Shown here: positions 31,294 to 38,631 of the stretch, piece after piece | Layout: each line of letters starts with the position of its first letter | How positions within the stretch are numbered: position 1 is the first letter of the stretch | NCBI GenBank assembly: GCA_020073395.1 | Contig: JAIQFF010000031.1 | Coordinates: forward strand, 1 to 38,837 | Origin: Terriglobia bacterium | Lineage (GTDB): Bacteria; Acidobacteriota; Terriglobia; Terriglobales; Acidobacteriaceae | DNA length: 38,837 bases | Direction: 5' to 3' | Notes under the pieces: generated by a model | What the model was told of the DNA's origin: nothing | Seen by the model: the letters and a program-made list of their open reading frames with translations, nothing else | Databases searched by the model: none | Program-made: the position numbers and the translations under genes

Positions 31294-32405
31294 AACTCTT
31301 CATATTGGGGGATGATCCGGCTGGCGCAAAAGCGCGATTGCGCCACCGCCCGGCTGGCGTTGGCCATTTCGACCAAGGCCTTTTCGTTGCTCAGCAATTC
31401 GATGGCGTAGCGCGCCATGGTGTCCACGTCGCCCACGTCGGCCAGGTAGCCGCTCTTGCCATGCTCGATCAACTCAGGAATGCCGCCCACGCGAGTGGCG
31501 ATGGGCACGACTTCACAGGCCATGCCTTCGAGCGCGGCTAACCCGAACGATTCCAGCTCGCTGGGCAACAGCAGGATGTCAGCCACAGCCAATTTCTCCT
31601 CCACCTGGTCCTGCTTGCCCAGAAAGATTACGTCGTTGTGAATGCCCTTCTGCACCGCCAGCCATTCGGCGCGGGAGCGGTCGGGACCGTCCCCAATCAT
31701 CAGCAGCTTGGAAGGGATTCGCTTGCGCACCCGGTCAAAAACTTCGATACAGTCGGTTACGCGCTTCACCGGGCGAAAATTGGACAAATGCAGGAGCAGG
31801 CGCTCGCCATTCGGCGCGTATTCCTGTTTGAGTTCTGAGGTCTTCTCGCCTCGGCAATACACGTCGCAATTGACGAAGTTATAAATCACCTGAATCTGGT
31901 TCCGTATATCGAACTCCCGCAAGGTACGCTCCCGCAGATATTGCGAGATGGCGGTGACTCCGTCGCTCTGCTCGATGGCGAAGCGGGTGATGGGAAGATA
32001 GGAGCGGTCAAGGCCCACCAGCGTGATGTCGGTTCCGTGCAGCGTGGTCACGAAAGGGAGCTTGCGTCCGCGCGGTTTGGCGGCCATCATCTGGCGCGCC
32101 AGCAACGCACTTACCGAGTGCGGAATCGCATAATGTACGTGCAGGAGATCAAGATCGTAGAGTTCGGCAACTTCCGCCATGCGCGAGGCCAGCGCTAGAT
32201 CATAAGGAGGGTATTCGAACAGCGGATACCGGGAGACTTCCACCTCGTGGTAGTGAATGTTGGGATGGGGACCAATTAGTCGAATGGGCTGAGCGTAGGA
32301 AATGAAGTGAACTTCGTGGTCGCGCTCCGCCAGCTCGAGCCCCAGCTCGGTTGCGACCACGCCGCTGCCTCCGTAAGTGGGATAGCAGGTGATGCCGATT
32401 TTCAT
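31263..32405 (-). CDS. bshA: N-acetyl-alpha-D-glucosaminyl L-malate synthase BshA
   Basis: GT4-family glycosyltransferase (380 residues) that joins UDP-GlcNAc and L-malate in the first step of bacillithiol synthesis. The start [20 protein letters not shown] and the blocks [39 protein letters not shown] and [10 protein letters not shown] are characteristic of Bsh[20 protein letters not shown] holds the nucleotide-sugar binding acids. ATG 32405 has GGAAGGGA 6-7 nt upstream. The ypdA-like gene at 1756 fits the same pathway; bshB and bshC are not in the window. Its 3' end overlaps the convergent kinase gene by 31 bp. Confidence 0.95.
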   Translation of the reverse strand: MKIGITCYPTYGGSGVVATELGLELAERDHEVHFISYAQPIRLIGPHPNIHYHEVEVSRYPLFEYPPYDLALASRMAEVAELYDLDLLHVHYAIPHSVSALLARQMMAAKPRGRKLPFVTTLHGTDITLVGLDRSYLPITRFAIEQSDGVTAISQYLRERTLREFDIRNQIQVIYNFVNCDVYCRGEKTSELKQEYAPNGERLLLHLSNFRPVKRVTDCIEVFDRVRKRIPSKLLMIGDGPDRSRAEWLAVQKGIHNDVIFLGKQDQVEEKLAVADILLLPSELESFGLAALEGMACEVVPIATRVGGIPELIEHGKSGYLADVGDVDTMARYAIELLSNEKALVEMANASRAVAQSRFCASRIIPQYEEFYRRVLERAS

Positions 32406-32506
32406 ACCTGTCCCTTCCTGGTCAGGGCTCGGGCTCTTCACATTCGATGGCAGGCGGGATGACGGGATTCAGTTTTTGCCTGCGGTTTCTTTGCGAGAGG
32501 AGGGAA

Positions 32507-33202
32507 TTAGCCCGCGCCTTGGGCGTTCTCAGAGGTGCCGGACTCGGCTGCCATGCTCTCGATCTGCTGTTGCAGCCGTTCCTGGGTCTCGTCGTCGAGA
32601 CCGGTGAATTCAATGCCCATGCCCACTCCGCCATCACAAGACCGGACTATTGCGGAGGTGTTGACTCTTTGAGCATCCAGCCACAAGGTGACGCTCAAGA
32701 CCTTTCCTACCGGAAGCGGCAGCATGGTCTCCACATAACATCCGCGACCGCTGATGTCCGCTGATTTCGTCCTCATGTGCGAGCCGACGCCGTCCGGGTC
32801 GCGCATTTCAAGGGGAAAGGGGACGCGGTGCCGGGGGAATTTTCGTTTGTTTTCGCCTGACGGTGTGATGCGAGGAGCCGGTTCAGTCACCTGCTCGCTC
32901 TGCTGCATTTCCTTTTCCCATGGGCAGGGCTGCCCCTCGATCAGGTTCACTCCTACTTCGATTTTGTGCGCCTGTCCGGCATCGACTACCCAGATCACCT
33001 TGCAGCGCGCTCTATGGTCGCCGACCTGGACCGCGATCACATCTCCCGGCTTTAACTGAGTTTCCAGGCCGGAGAGCTTGGCCCCATGATGGCTGATGTT
33101 CCGGGCCTGGGCATGGTTCAGGAATGGACGACCGTCCGTTCCCATGCCAAACACTCGGATCGGCAGCTCGACGTGGAGCCGGGGCTCTGGTTTTTCTGAC
33201 AT
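32507..33202 (-). CDS. Protein with two PilZ domains
   Basis: A 231-residue cytoplasmic protein with two PilZ-type beta barrels, a fold that often binds cyclic di-GMP. The second (about 115-220) has a full-looking motif: RKFPRHR, then SADISGRGCYVE (D/NxSxxG). The first (about 5-95) has RLHVELPIRV and RNISHHGAKLSG, keeping NxSxxG but with a weaker RxxxR, so it may have lost ligand binding. The acidic C-terminus is Ser/Glu/Gly-rich. Start is ATG 33202 or an in-frame TTG at 33244; neither has a clear Shine-Dalgarno. It lies about 100 bp upstream of bshA in the same direction. No cyclase or motility gene is adjacent. Confidence 0.85.
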   Translation of the reverse strand: MSEKPEPRLHVELPIRVFGMGTDGRPFLNHAQARNISHHGAKLSGLETQLKPGDVIAVQVGDHRARCKVIWVVDAGQAHKIEVGVNLIEGQPCPWEKEMQQSEQVTEPAPRITPSGENKRKFPRHRVPFPLEMRDPDGVGSHMRTKSADISGRGCYVETMLPLPVGKVLSVTLWLDAQRVNTSAIVRSCDGGVGMGIEFTGLDDETQERLQQQIESMAAESGTSENAQGAG

Positions 33203-33334
33203 GCGGGTTGATTCCGACAGTAATGCCACAAAGCGCTCAAGCAAACCGCTAGCATTAAATCATATATCGGCGCATTTGAGCCCTTTCGTTACTTAGGTCT
33301 CTATTCCGTCGAAGGTGGAGGGCGCACGCGAACA

Positions 33335-34225
33335 TCATCCTGCGGCGACCATTTCCCGGAAGGAGACGACCTCAACCCCGTTCGCCGCCAGCAAAACACG
33401 GGTTGAAGGAGAGGTCAGGATGCGCAACTCCTGTTCGCGTGATTCCCGTAGCCGGGTTCGAATCCCCTGGAGATCGGCATCGTTATAGCCCGGGTGACAA
33501 ACCAGTTCCCAGGTTCCTTCAGGAAGATTTTCCACCATGAGGCGAAGCAAACGTTCATTGAGCGCCCCCGTCGCTACGATGGCGAGGGTCCCGTCCGGCG
33601 TAGATATTCCGGCTTGCTGCACCGCCTCGCGAAATTGTCTCGCCAGACTTCGCAGCACGCCAACCTCTGTCCACCTTCTCCATAGACTGGGGGACGCCGC
33701 CAGATGTGAGCCCTGGATCCGCTCAAAAGGATTTCGTATCGCCCGGATACCGCAGCTCTTGGCGGCCCGCAAGAGCGGCCGCAGAACCCGTGGGAAAAGG
33801 TGAGTGTGTTTATGTGAGTCGAGGTGAGTGACCGCAATGCCGGCCGCCTGCAGTTTACGGATCTGGGCCGTAGCTTCGGCTTCGATCTCATCTGCCGCCA
33901 GGCGGCCAAGCAAGGCGAGTGCTCCAAACTTGCTGATGCCCTCGCGGAAGCGCGGGGTGTCGGCATGCTGGTCGTTATTACCGGCATCCAGCAGGCTGCC
34001 GACTTGAGTCTGATGAAGCAAGGGAGAGCCGTCCACCAGCACGACGTGACAGCCCACCCCCAGCCCAGGCGTGGATCGCGCCAGGGCTACCGCCTCCTCA
34101 AAGGCATGGCTGTTGGCCATCAAGGTCGCGGAACTCACGACCCCGTGTTGGTGGGCTTCCACAATGGCGCGATTGACGCCCGCCGTGAGACCGAAATCGT
34201 CAGCGTTGATGATCAGGCGGCGCAC
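33335..34225 (-). CDS. ChbG/YdjC-family deacetylase (HpnK-like)
   Basis: A 296-residue carbohydrate deacetylase-like protein. Metal-binding motifs of the family are present: NADDFGLTAGVN at 7-18 (Asp pair), GCHVVLVDGSPLL, HLDSHKHTHLFPRV with its three His, and a C-terminal CHPGYND. Relatives remove acetyl groups from chito-oligosaccharides, and one group (HpnK) sits in hopanoid clusters. No hopanoid genes are in the window, so the substrate is open. The start is GTG at 34225 with TAGACT 6 nt upstream and no Shine-Dalgarno. Confidence 0.9.
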   Translation of the reverse strand: MRRLIINADDFGLTAGVNRAIVEAHQHGVVSSATLMANSHAFEEAVALARSTPGLGVGCHVVLVDGSPLLHQTQVGSLLDAGNNDQHADTPRFREGISKFGALALLGRLAADEIEAEATAQIRKLQAAGIAVTHLDSHKHTHLFPRVLRPLLRAAKSCGIRAIRNPFERIQGSHLAASPSLWRRWTEVGVLRSLARQFREAVQQAGISTPDGTLAIVATGALNERLLRLMVENLPEGTWELVCHPGYNDADLQGIRTRLRESREQELRILTSPSTRVLLAANGVEVVSFREMVAAG

Positions 34226-34231
34226 CGCGCC

Positions 34232-34237
34232 AGTCTA
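34232..34237 (-). promoter_or_regulatory. -10 box of the ChbG/YdjC gene, leaderless spacing
   Basis: TAGACT on the minus strand ending 6 nt before the GTG start at 34225. Confidence 0.45.
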
Positions 34238-34267
34238 GCAGGGATGTCTGCAATGACGCTCCCAGCG

Positions 34268-34315
34268 GGCGGCCAGTGGCCCCCACTGCCACGGCCGCCG
34301 GGACGGCGAGGCTAC
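34268..34315. repeat. GTAG...CTAC element, half copy
   Basis: A 48-bp element ending GGCTAC. On the minus strand it reads GTAGCCTCGCCGTCCCGGCG, the core shared with the other copies, and includes the palindrome GGCCAGTGG..CCACTGCC (imperfect). Confidence 0.65.
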
Positions 34316-34342
34316 GAAAATCGGATTGGGTCTTGCCTTGGA

Positions 34343-34468
34343 TGGAGCAGCGCTTTAGCGCTGCATCAAAACTCCGCGTTCTACCGCGGCTTTAGCCGCT
34401 GAGGTACCTCCCGGGGCTAAAGCCCGGCAGTTAGGCGGCCGTTACTGCAGGCCTAAAGGCCTGCTCCA
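34343..34468. repeat. Nested array of four CTTTAG/CTAAAG hairpins
   Basis: Outer arms TGGAGCAG (34343-34350) and CTGCTCCA (34461-34468) enclose four hairpins: GCAGCGC TTTA GCGCTGC (34347-34364), GCGGC TTTA GCCGC (34386-34399), GGGCT AA AGCCC within 34411-34427, and GCAGGCC TAAA GGCCTGC (34447-34464). The first two have TTTA loops and the last two TAAA, so the array as a whole is symmetric. It lies in the 359-bp gap 34226-34584, which holds only repeats. Confidence 0.85.
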
Positions 34469-34540
34469 CCCGTTGCTGCTGGTTGGCGATCGTGGAGCGC
34501 CTTTTTGTGGAATAGTTCCCGTTCGTCCCGCCCTCGGCGC

Positions 34541-34587
34541 GGCGGGCGAAACTCCCGCCGCCACAGCCGCCGGAACGCGCTGCCCTA
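34541..34587. repeat. GTAG...CTAC element, half copy with stop codon
   Basis: On the minus strand it begins GTAGGGCAGCG and continues CCGGCGGCTGTGGCGGCGGG, matching the shared core. Its first bases supply the TAG stop codon (34585-34587) of the small basic protein gene. Confidence 0.65.
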
Positions 34588-34809
34588 CTTCTTCGCGGCC
34601 CGGACCCTGGCCCATCGGGCTTTTTGCGCCCGGCGGATTGCAGCCCGGCCCTTGGCGCTCAAGGGACGACGCGTTCTCTTCTTCGCTGGTCCGCGGTTGC
34701 TGTAAACTCCGGCAAATGCGGCCAGAGCCGCATTCAATCCGGATAACTGTTGCTGCACCCGAGCTCGCTCTTTCTTCAACTGCCTGACAATCCTTGACAA
34801 GTCCGTCAT
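34585..34809 (-). CDS. Small basic Lys/Arg/Ala-rich protein
   Basis: A 74-residue protein. The N-terminal half is a probable coiled coil ([20 protein letters not shown], then [12 protein letters not shown]). The C-terminal half is very basic (about 48-74: [20 protein letters not shown] then [12 protein letters not shown]). The AxGRxxIxxAxxARWAxxRAxK pattern recurs in small acidobacterial proteins annotated as hypothetical; that recollection is not checked. The basic tail suggests nucleic-acid binding. The ATG at 34809 is chosen over a longer frame that runs into the divergent promoter region. TACAAT at 34835-34840 is a candidate -10. Its stop codon lies in a palindromic repeat. Confidence 0.75.
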   Translation of the reverse strand: MTDLSRIVRQLKKERARVQQQLSGLNAALAAFAGVYSNRGPAKKRTRRPLSAKGRAAIRRAQKARWARVRAAKK

Positions 34810-34906
34810 TGCAGTAAGATTCCCCCTGCGGTCGATTGTAACAGTGCGTGAGAAACGGCTTCCGAACGTTACTCGCCTCCAGTGTAAACTTTTGTATTCC
34901 CAAATC

Positions 34907-35755
34907 ATGAAACTCTACCGCACAACTTCCGGATACATCGTAGAGGAACACGATCGCTTTTATTTGCCGCAGAAAGACCACGGGCGCGGCGAGCCCTGGG
35001 AGTCGCTGACTACTAAGGACGATTTGCATGGACACCTTCAGCGCCAGATCCAGGATGGAGATTGGATTGAAGGAGCACGCCCCGCAGTCCAGGACCTGCA
35101 AGCTCCCATCGGCAACCAGGAAGTGTGGGCGGCCGGAGTCACCTATTATCGCAGCCGGGAAGCGCGCATCCAGGAATCGAAATCTGCCGGGGGCGGCGAC
35201 TTTTACGATCGGGTTTATGATGCCGAGCGGCCTGAGCTTTTCTTTAAAGCCACGCCGCATCGCGTCGTCGGCCCCAACGGAATGGTCGCCATCCGCAACG
35301 ATTCTTCCTGGTCGGTGCCTGAGCCCGAGCTGGCCCTACTAGTCTCCCCGACCGCAAAAATCATCGGCTACACCATTGGCAATGACATGAGCTCCCGCAG
35401 TATTGAAGGAGAAAACCCTCTGTATCTGCCCCAGGCCAAAGTCTACGACCGAAGCTGCGCCCTGGGCCCGTGCATACTGGTTACGCCGGATCCGCTGCCG
35501 CCGTCCACGGAGATCAGCCTGGAGATCGCGCGCCGGGCCAGAAGCGAGTTTGCCGCCACGACCACGCTCGCCAGTATGAAACGCGATCCAGTCTCGCTGG
35601 TCGAGTATCTGTACCGGAGTAGCAGTTTTCCCGCCGGCTGCTTTCTACTCACCGGCACTGGGATCGTCCCTCCTGACTCGTTCACTCTCGTGCCCGGTGA
35701 CGAGATTCACATTGCCATTACCGGCATCGGAACTCTGGTCAATACCGTGGGTTGA
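34907..35755 (+). CDS. Fumarylacetoacetate hydrolase-family enzyme
   Basis: A 282-residue FAH-superfamily protein, a divalent-metal enzyme family of hydrolases, decarboxylases and dehydratases acting on 2-oxo-acid derivatives. Family features are [32 protein letters not shown], the metal-binding [11 protein letters not shown] (E-x-E), [16 protein letters not shown] and a C-terminal [17 protein letters not shown]. It resembles the group annotated as 2-hydroxyhepta-2,4-diene-1,7-dioate isomerase or 2-keto-3-deoxy-sugar-acid dehydratase; the exact substrate is unknown. ATG 34907 starts at the N-terminal domain, while the frame above it is unrelated. TAAACT at 34885-34890 would give a leader of about 10 nt. 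Confidence 0.88.
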   Translation: MKLYRTTSGYIVEEHDRFYLPQKDHGRGEPWESLTTKDDLHGHLQRQIQDGDWIEGARPAVQDLQAPIGNQEVWAAGVTYYRSREARIQESKSAGGGDFYDRVYDAERPELFFKATPHRVVGPNGMVAIRNDSSWSVPEPELALLVSPTAKIIGYTIGNDMSSRSIEGENPLYLPQAKVYDRSCALGPCILVTPDPLPPSTEISLEIARRARSEFAATTTLASMKRDPVSLVEYLYRSSSFPAGCFLLTGTGIVPPDSFTLVPGDEIHIAITGIGTLVNTVG

Positions 35756-35874
35756 TCACCCAGGGGTGACCATCGGCAAGGGATTTCTTGTAAGATAAAT
35801 GTGTTGCTCCTCAATCTGTTGGCCGCCAGGTCGATCTGATTTCGGAATAAATTGTATGCGGTTGAAAACAGGAT

Positions 35875-35951
35875 GGGCGGTTAGCTCAGCTGGTTAGAGC
35901 GCCTGCCTTACAAGCAGGAGGTCGCGTGTTCTAATCACGCACTGCCCACCA
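35875..35951 (+). tRNA. tRNA-Val (anticodon TAC)
   Basis: Complete cloverleaf with encoded CCA (35949-35951). The acceptor arm GGGCGGT pairs with ACTGCCC (one G-U), the D-arm is GCTC/GAGC, and the anticodon arm CCTGC CTTACAA GCAGG gives TAC, reading GTA and related Val codons. The T-arm is GCGTG/CACGC. The T-loop reads TTCTAAT; position 57 is T where a purine is almost universal. A tyrosine recombinase gene starts 104 bp downstream in the same direction, so the 3' end of this tRNA is the likely attachment site. No T-rich terminator follows directly except the TTTGTTTA palindrome. The 119-bp gap upstream (35756-35874) holds only a weak TCACC/GGTGA hairpin after the FAH gene. Confidence 0.95.
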
Positions 35952-35953
35952 TA

Positions 35954-35971
35954 TTTGTTTAACTAAACAAA
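35954..35971. repeat. Palindrome next to the tRNA 3' end
   Basis: Perfect 8-bp arms TTTGTTTA / TAAACAAA around AC, two bases after the CCA. It could be the tRNA terminator or a recombinase-binding site of attL. Confidence 0.7.
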
Positions 35972-35987
35972 AGACTTGCGTGATTTA

Positions 35988-36006
35988 CACTGTTTTTGAT
36001 ACAGTG
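35988..36006. repeat. Inverted repeat upstream of the integrase
   Basis: CACTGT and ACAGTG arms with a 7-bp AT-rich spacer, 50 bp before the integrase ATG. It is a candidate operator or recombinase arm site. Confidence 0.5.
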
Positions 36007-36055
36007 AGCGGGTCAACGATAGCTCAACACTAGCGTTGTACTCGTGATTGTATTC

Positions 36056-37168
36056 ATGGCAAAACTTCAGCAAGGCACCATTACCAGAAAAAGCGGCAAG
36101 TGGCTGGGCCATTTCTCGCGCTGGACGCGAGACACGCAGGGTCAGAGAAAGCGGCTCCAACAGGCATTCGTCATCGGTGAATGCGACCGCATGACGTTAA
36201 CGAACGCCCGACGAATATTGCGGCAGCGGCTGGAAGAGGAACTAGGACTGAGAGCAGCGGCTCATCGGATTGAGGTCGGCTGGTTTATTGAGCAGCGTTG
36301 GAAGCCGCTGCGGGAAGGGAGATGGCGGGAGAGCACGAAGAAGATTAACGAACTCTTTCTGACGCACATCAGACGCCAGTTTGGTGACGAGTTGTTGCGA
36401 GAGTGTGACGAAGTCGAACTGCAAGTCTGGCTGAACTCATTGGCAAAAGAGTACAGCGCGAGCATGGTCAGGCATGTCCATCATTTGTTGAAAAGCATCT
36501 TTACTGAAGCGGTTGAGCAGGGCTATATCGTGCGCTCGCCTGCCCGCAAGTTAGGACTACCGACAGCAAACTTGAAGACAGTCAGCAAGCCCTTCCTGAC
36601 AGAAGCGGAGATTAAAAAGTTGCTGGGTCTCGCTCAGGGTCGCGACAGACTGCTATTGAGACTCGTTTTAGCGACTGCTTTACGTCCTTCTGAACTCTTC
36701 GCTCTCCGCTGGTCTTGCTTTCAGCCGCAGAAGAATCTGCTGCTCATCACAGAGTCCGTATATCGAGGGAAGCTACGTCCATTCACAAAGACGACCGATT
36801 CAGACTCCCGTCAAAATCTGCTCAAAGTGTTTCTACCAAGTATTCTGGTCAACGAACTTCAGAGCAGCAGAAACGGAGCGGGAGACGATGCTTTCATCTT
36901 TCCAAGTTCAAATGGAACGCCGATGACGAAGGAAAACTATCAGCATCGGATTTTGACGCCGCTCGCCCGACAGGCAGGGATACCACGATTGAACTTTCAG
37001 ATTTTGAGACGTTCGTCAGCCACACATTTACAGAATCTTGGCTCGCCCACAGACATTGCTGCGATTTTGAGGCATACGAAACCGACGACATCGCTTACAG
37101 AGTACATTCAGACCGTCGATGATTCAGTTCAGGAAGCAGTCGAGCGACTGGCAGAGAAGCTGCTTTAG
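36056..37168 (+). CDS. Tyrosine recombinase / phage-type integrase
   Basis: Site-specific recombinase of 370 residues that likely inserted the element into tRNA-Val. The N-terminal part (about 1-65) is an arm-binding-like basic region, the core-binding domain spans about 75-170, and the catalytic domain runs from 178. Catalytic residues: Arg210 (TALRPSELFALRW), Lys245 (TKTTD region), Arg318, His340 (LRHTKPTTS) and Tyr350 (LTEYIQ). The HxxR box reads FQILRR, with Gln315 in place of the first His. The DNA is visibly less GC-rich than the preceding genes, as expected for acquired DNA. ATG 36056 begins MAKLQQGTITRKSGKW; an in-frame start four codons earlier is possible. Confidence 0.94.
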   Translation: MAKLQQGTITRKSGKWLGHFSRWTRDTQGQRKRLQQAFVIGECDRMTLTNARRILRQRLEEELGLRAAAHRIEVGWFIEQRWKPLREGRWRESTKKINELFLTHIRRQFGDELLRECDEVELQVWLNSLAKEYSASMVRHVHHLLKSIFTEAVEQGYIVRSPARKLGLPTANLKTVSKPFLTEAEIKKLLGLAQGRDRLLLRLVLATALRPSELFALRWSCFQPQKNLLLITESVYRGKLRPFTKTTDSDSRQNLLKVFLPSILVNELQSSRNGAGDDAFIFPSSNGTPMTKENYQHRILTPLARQAGIPRLNFQILRRSSATHLQNLGSPTDIAAILRHTKPTTSLTEYIQTVDDSVQEAVERLAEKLL

Positions 37169-37236
37169 TTTGGTGTTTTGGCTGGCGCTTGGCAATAGAC
37201 TTCGGGTGATAAGTTGAGGCGGGAGGGTCCGCATAA

Positions 37237-37395
37237 ATGACCAGCCAAGAAGACGACATCATTAGAGAGTATGAAAGCGAGATCAGGAAGCGGAGCGGGC
37301 GCCGTGGCTCGCTCGTGGGGCTGTGCCTCGTCAAAACCTCCTGCACTCGTAAAATAAATGACTTCCAAAGAGCGTGCAGCCAGGGGTTGCGATAA
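37237..37395 (+). pseudogene. ORF truncated by IS insertion
   Basis: A 52-codon frame with GGGAGG 10 nt before its ATG. The first ~28 residues (MTSQEDDIIREYESEIRKRS then GRRGSLVG) look like a genuine charged helical N-terminus. At about 37321 the frame enters the left terminal repeat of the insertion sequence, and its last 24 codons are IS sequence ending in TAA. The original gene is not recognised and no obvious continuation is seen beyond the IS right end. It belonged to the element carrying the integrase. Confidence 0.6.
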
Positions 37396-38631
37396 GATCT
37401 TGGCCCATGATCCTGTTGCTCCGGCACTTCATTGGCTGGATGGTTGGCGTCTTCGGCTCCCGAGAGGATCTCATCCTCGAGAATCTGGCTCTCCGCCAGC
37501 AACTGTTAGCGCTGCATAGCAAACGGCCCCGTCACCGACTATCGACCATGCACAAGCTGTTCTGGATTGCTCTGCGAAGACTCTGGTCCGAATGGAAAGC
37601 GCCACTTATCCTCGTCACCCCGAGAACGGTGGTGGCTTGGCATCGGGCGGGCTTCAGGCTGTACTGGAGATGGCTCTCACGAGCCAGACCAGTGGGCGGC
37701 AGAAAGCGCGTGAGCACGGAGATTCGGGGCTTGATCTTCCGTATGGCGGCCGAGAATCCAACCTGGGGAGCGCCGCGCATCCACGGTGAGTTGCTCAAGC
37801 TGGGTTTCGTTCTCTCGGAGCCGACGGTCTCGCGATGGCTGCGAAAAGTCCGGAGAACTCCAGATCCGGCCCAACGTTGGCTGACATTCCTACGGAATCA
37901 CCGCGATGCCATCGCTGCCATGGACTTCTTTACGGTAGCGACGCTGACGTTTGGCATTCTGTATTGCTTCTTTGTCATTGGCCATGATCGGCGGAAGATT
38001 CTGCGTTTCAACGTGACCCGAAATCCCAATGCTCTCTGGATCGGGCAGCAGCTGCGGGAGGCATGGCCGTACTCGCCGGCGCACAGATTCCTTTTGTTCG
38101 ATCACGACTCGAAGTTCGGAATCGATGTGATTTCGGCTGTGAAAGACTTGGGAAGCCAACCCATCCGCACTGCCTTTCGCAGCCCGTGGCAGAACGGCGT
38201 CGCAGAGCGCTGGGTCGGGAGTTGCCGACGAGACCTGCTGGACCACGTGATCGTGCTGAATGAGCAGCACTTCAAGCGGCTGATGTCCGAATATATTTGC
38301 TATTACCATGAAGATCGGACGCACCTCGGACTCGCGAAGGATACGCCAACCGGTCGGCCAATCGCGATCCGATATGGGGCTGATGGCACGATCCACTCCT
38401 TCCCTCGACTGGGTGGACTGCACCATCGTTATGCCGTCGCGGCATAGACTCCGACACCTTTGTCTATCGGAGCAACTCTCTCTGTCCCAATTCAGAACCG
38501 CGGGGGACGCTTTCGCCGCGAGCCGAACCTGTCGGTTGGAGCAACATCGGGCGGAGTAACGAGCCAGTAGGCTGACACACCACGCGGAAGCAAGCTCTTG
38601 CCAGCTCACGTGAGGTTCTGACGAACCACAG
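37321..38631 (+). mobile_element. Insertion sequence with one DDE transposase
   Basis: A 1311-bp element bounded by 20-bp imperfect inverted repeats: CTGTGCCTCGTCAAAACCTC at the left end (37321-37340), and at the right end (38612-38631) an inverted copy matching at 17 of 20 positions. It carries one transposase gene. Flanking direct repeats were sought and not found, so a target duplication is either very short, degraded or absent. About 160 bp of non-coding DNA lie between the transposase stop and the right repeat. Confidence 0.8.
37407..38447 (+). CDS. IS transposase, rve/DDE integrase core
   Basis: A 346-residue transposase. The N-terminal third contains helix-turn-helix-like segments (LRQQLLALHSKRPRHRLS; NPTWGAPRIHGELLKLGF with SEPTVSRWLRKV). 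The catalytic core has Asp173 (AMDFFTV), Asp232 in LLFDHDSKFG and Glu267 in WQNGVAERWVGSCRRDLLDH, giving the D-x34-E spacing of the retroviral-integrase/IS3-like superfamily. A single full-length frame without frameshifting sets it apart from classical two-ORF IS3 elements. The IS family name is not assigned. ATG 37407 is chosen; an in-frame ATG-like start 11 codons earlier is possible. Confidence 0.92.
   Translation: MILLLRHFIGWMVGVFGSREDLILENLALRQQLLALHSKRPRHRLSTMHKLFWIALRRLWSEWKAPLILVTPRTVVAWHRAGFRLYWRWLSRARPVGGRKRVSTEIRGLIFRMAAENPTWGAPRIHGELLKLGFVLSEPTVSRWLRKVRRTPDPAQRWLTFLRNHRDAIAAMDFFTVATLTFGILYCFFVIGHDRRKILRFNVTRNPNALWIGQQLREAWPYSPAHRFLLFDHDSKFGIDVISAVKDLGSQPIRTAFRSPWQNGVAERWVGSCRRDLLDHVIVLNEQHFKRLMSEYICYYHEDRTHLGLAKDTPTGRPIAIRYGADGTIHSFPRLGGLHHRYAVAA

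Noticed and set aside
34226-34584. Riboswitch or structured regulatory RNA
   Set aside because: The hairpins lie between the 5' end of the ChbG/YdjC gene and the 3' end of the small basic gene and look like repeat-family palindromes; no known riboswitch core was recognised.
34442-35260. A 272-codon minus-strand open frame
   Set aside because: It runs through the repeat region, the small basic protein and the FAH gene; the other frames are clearly the coding ones.
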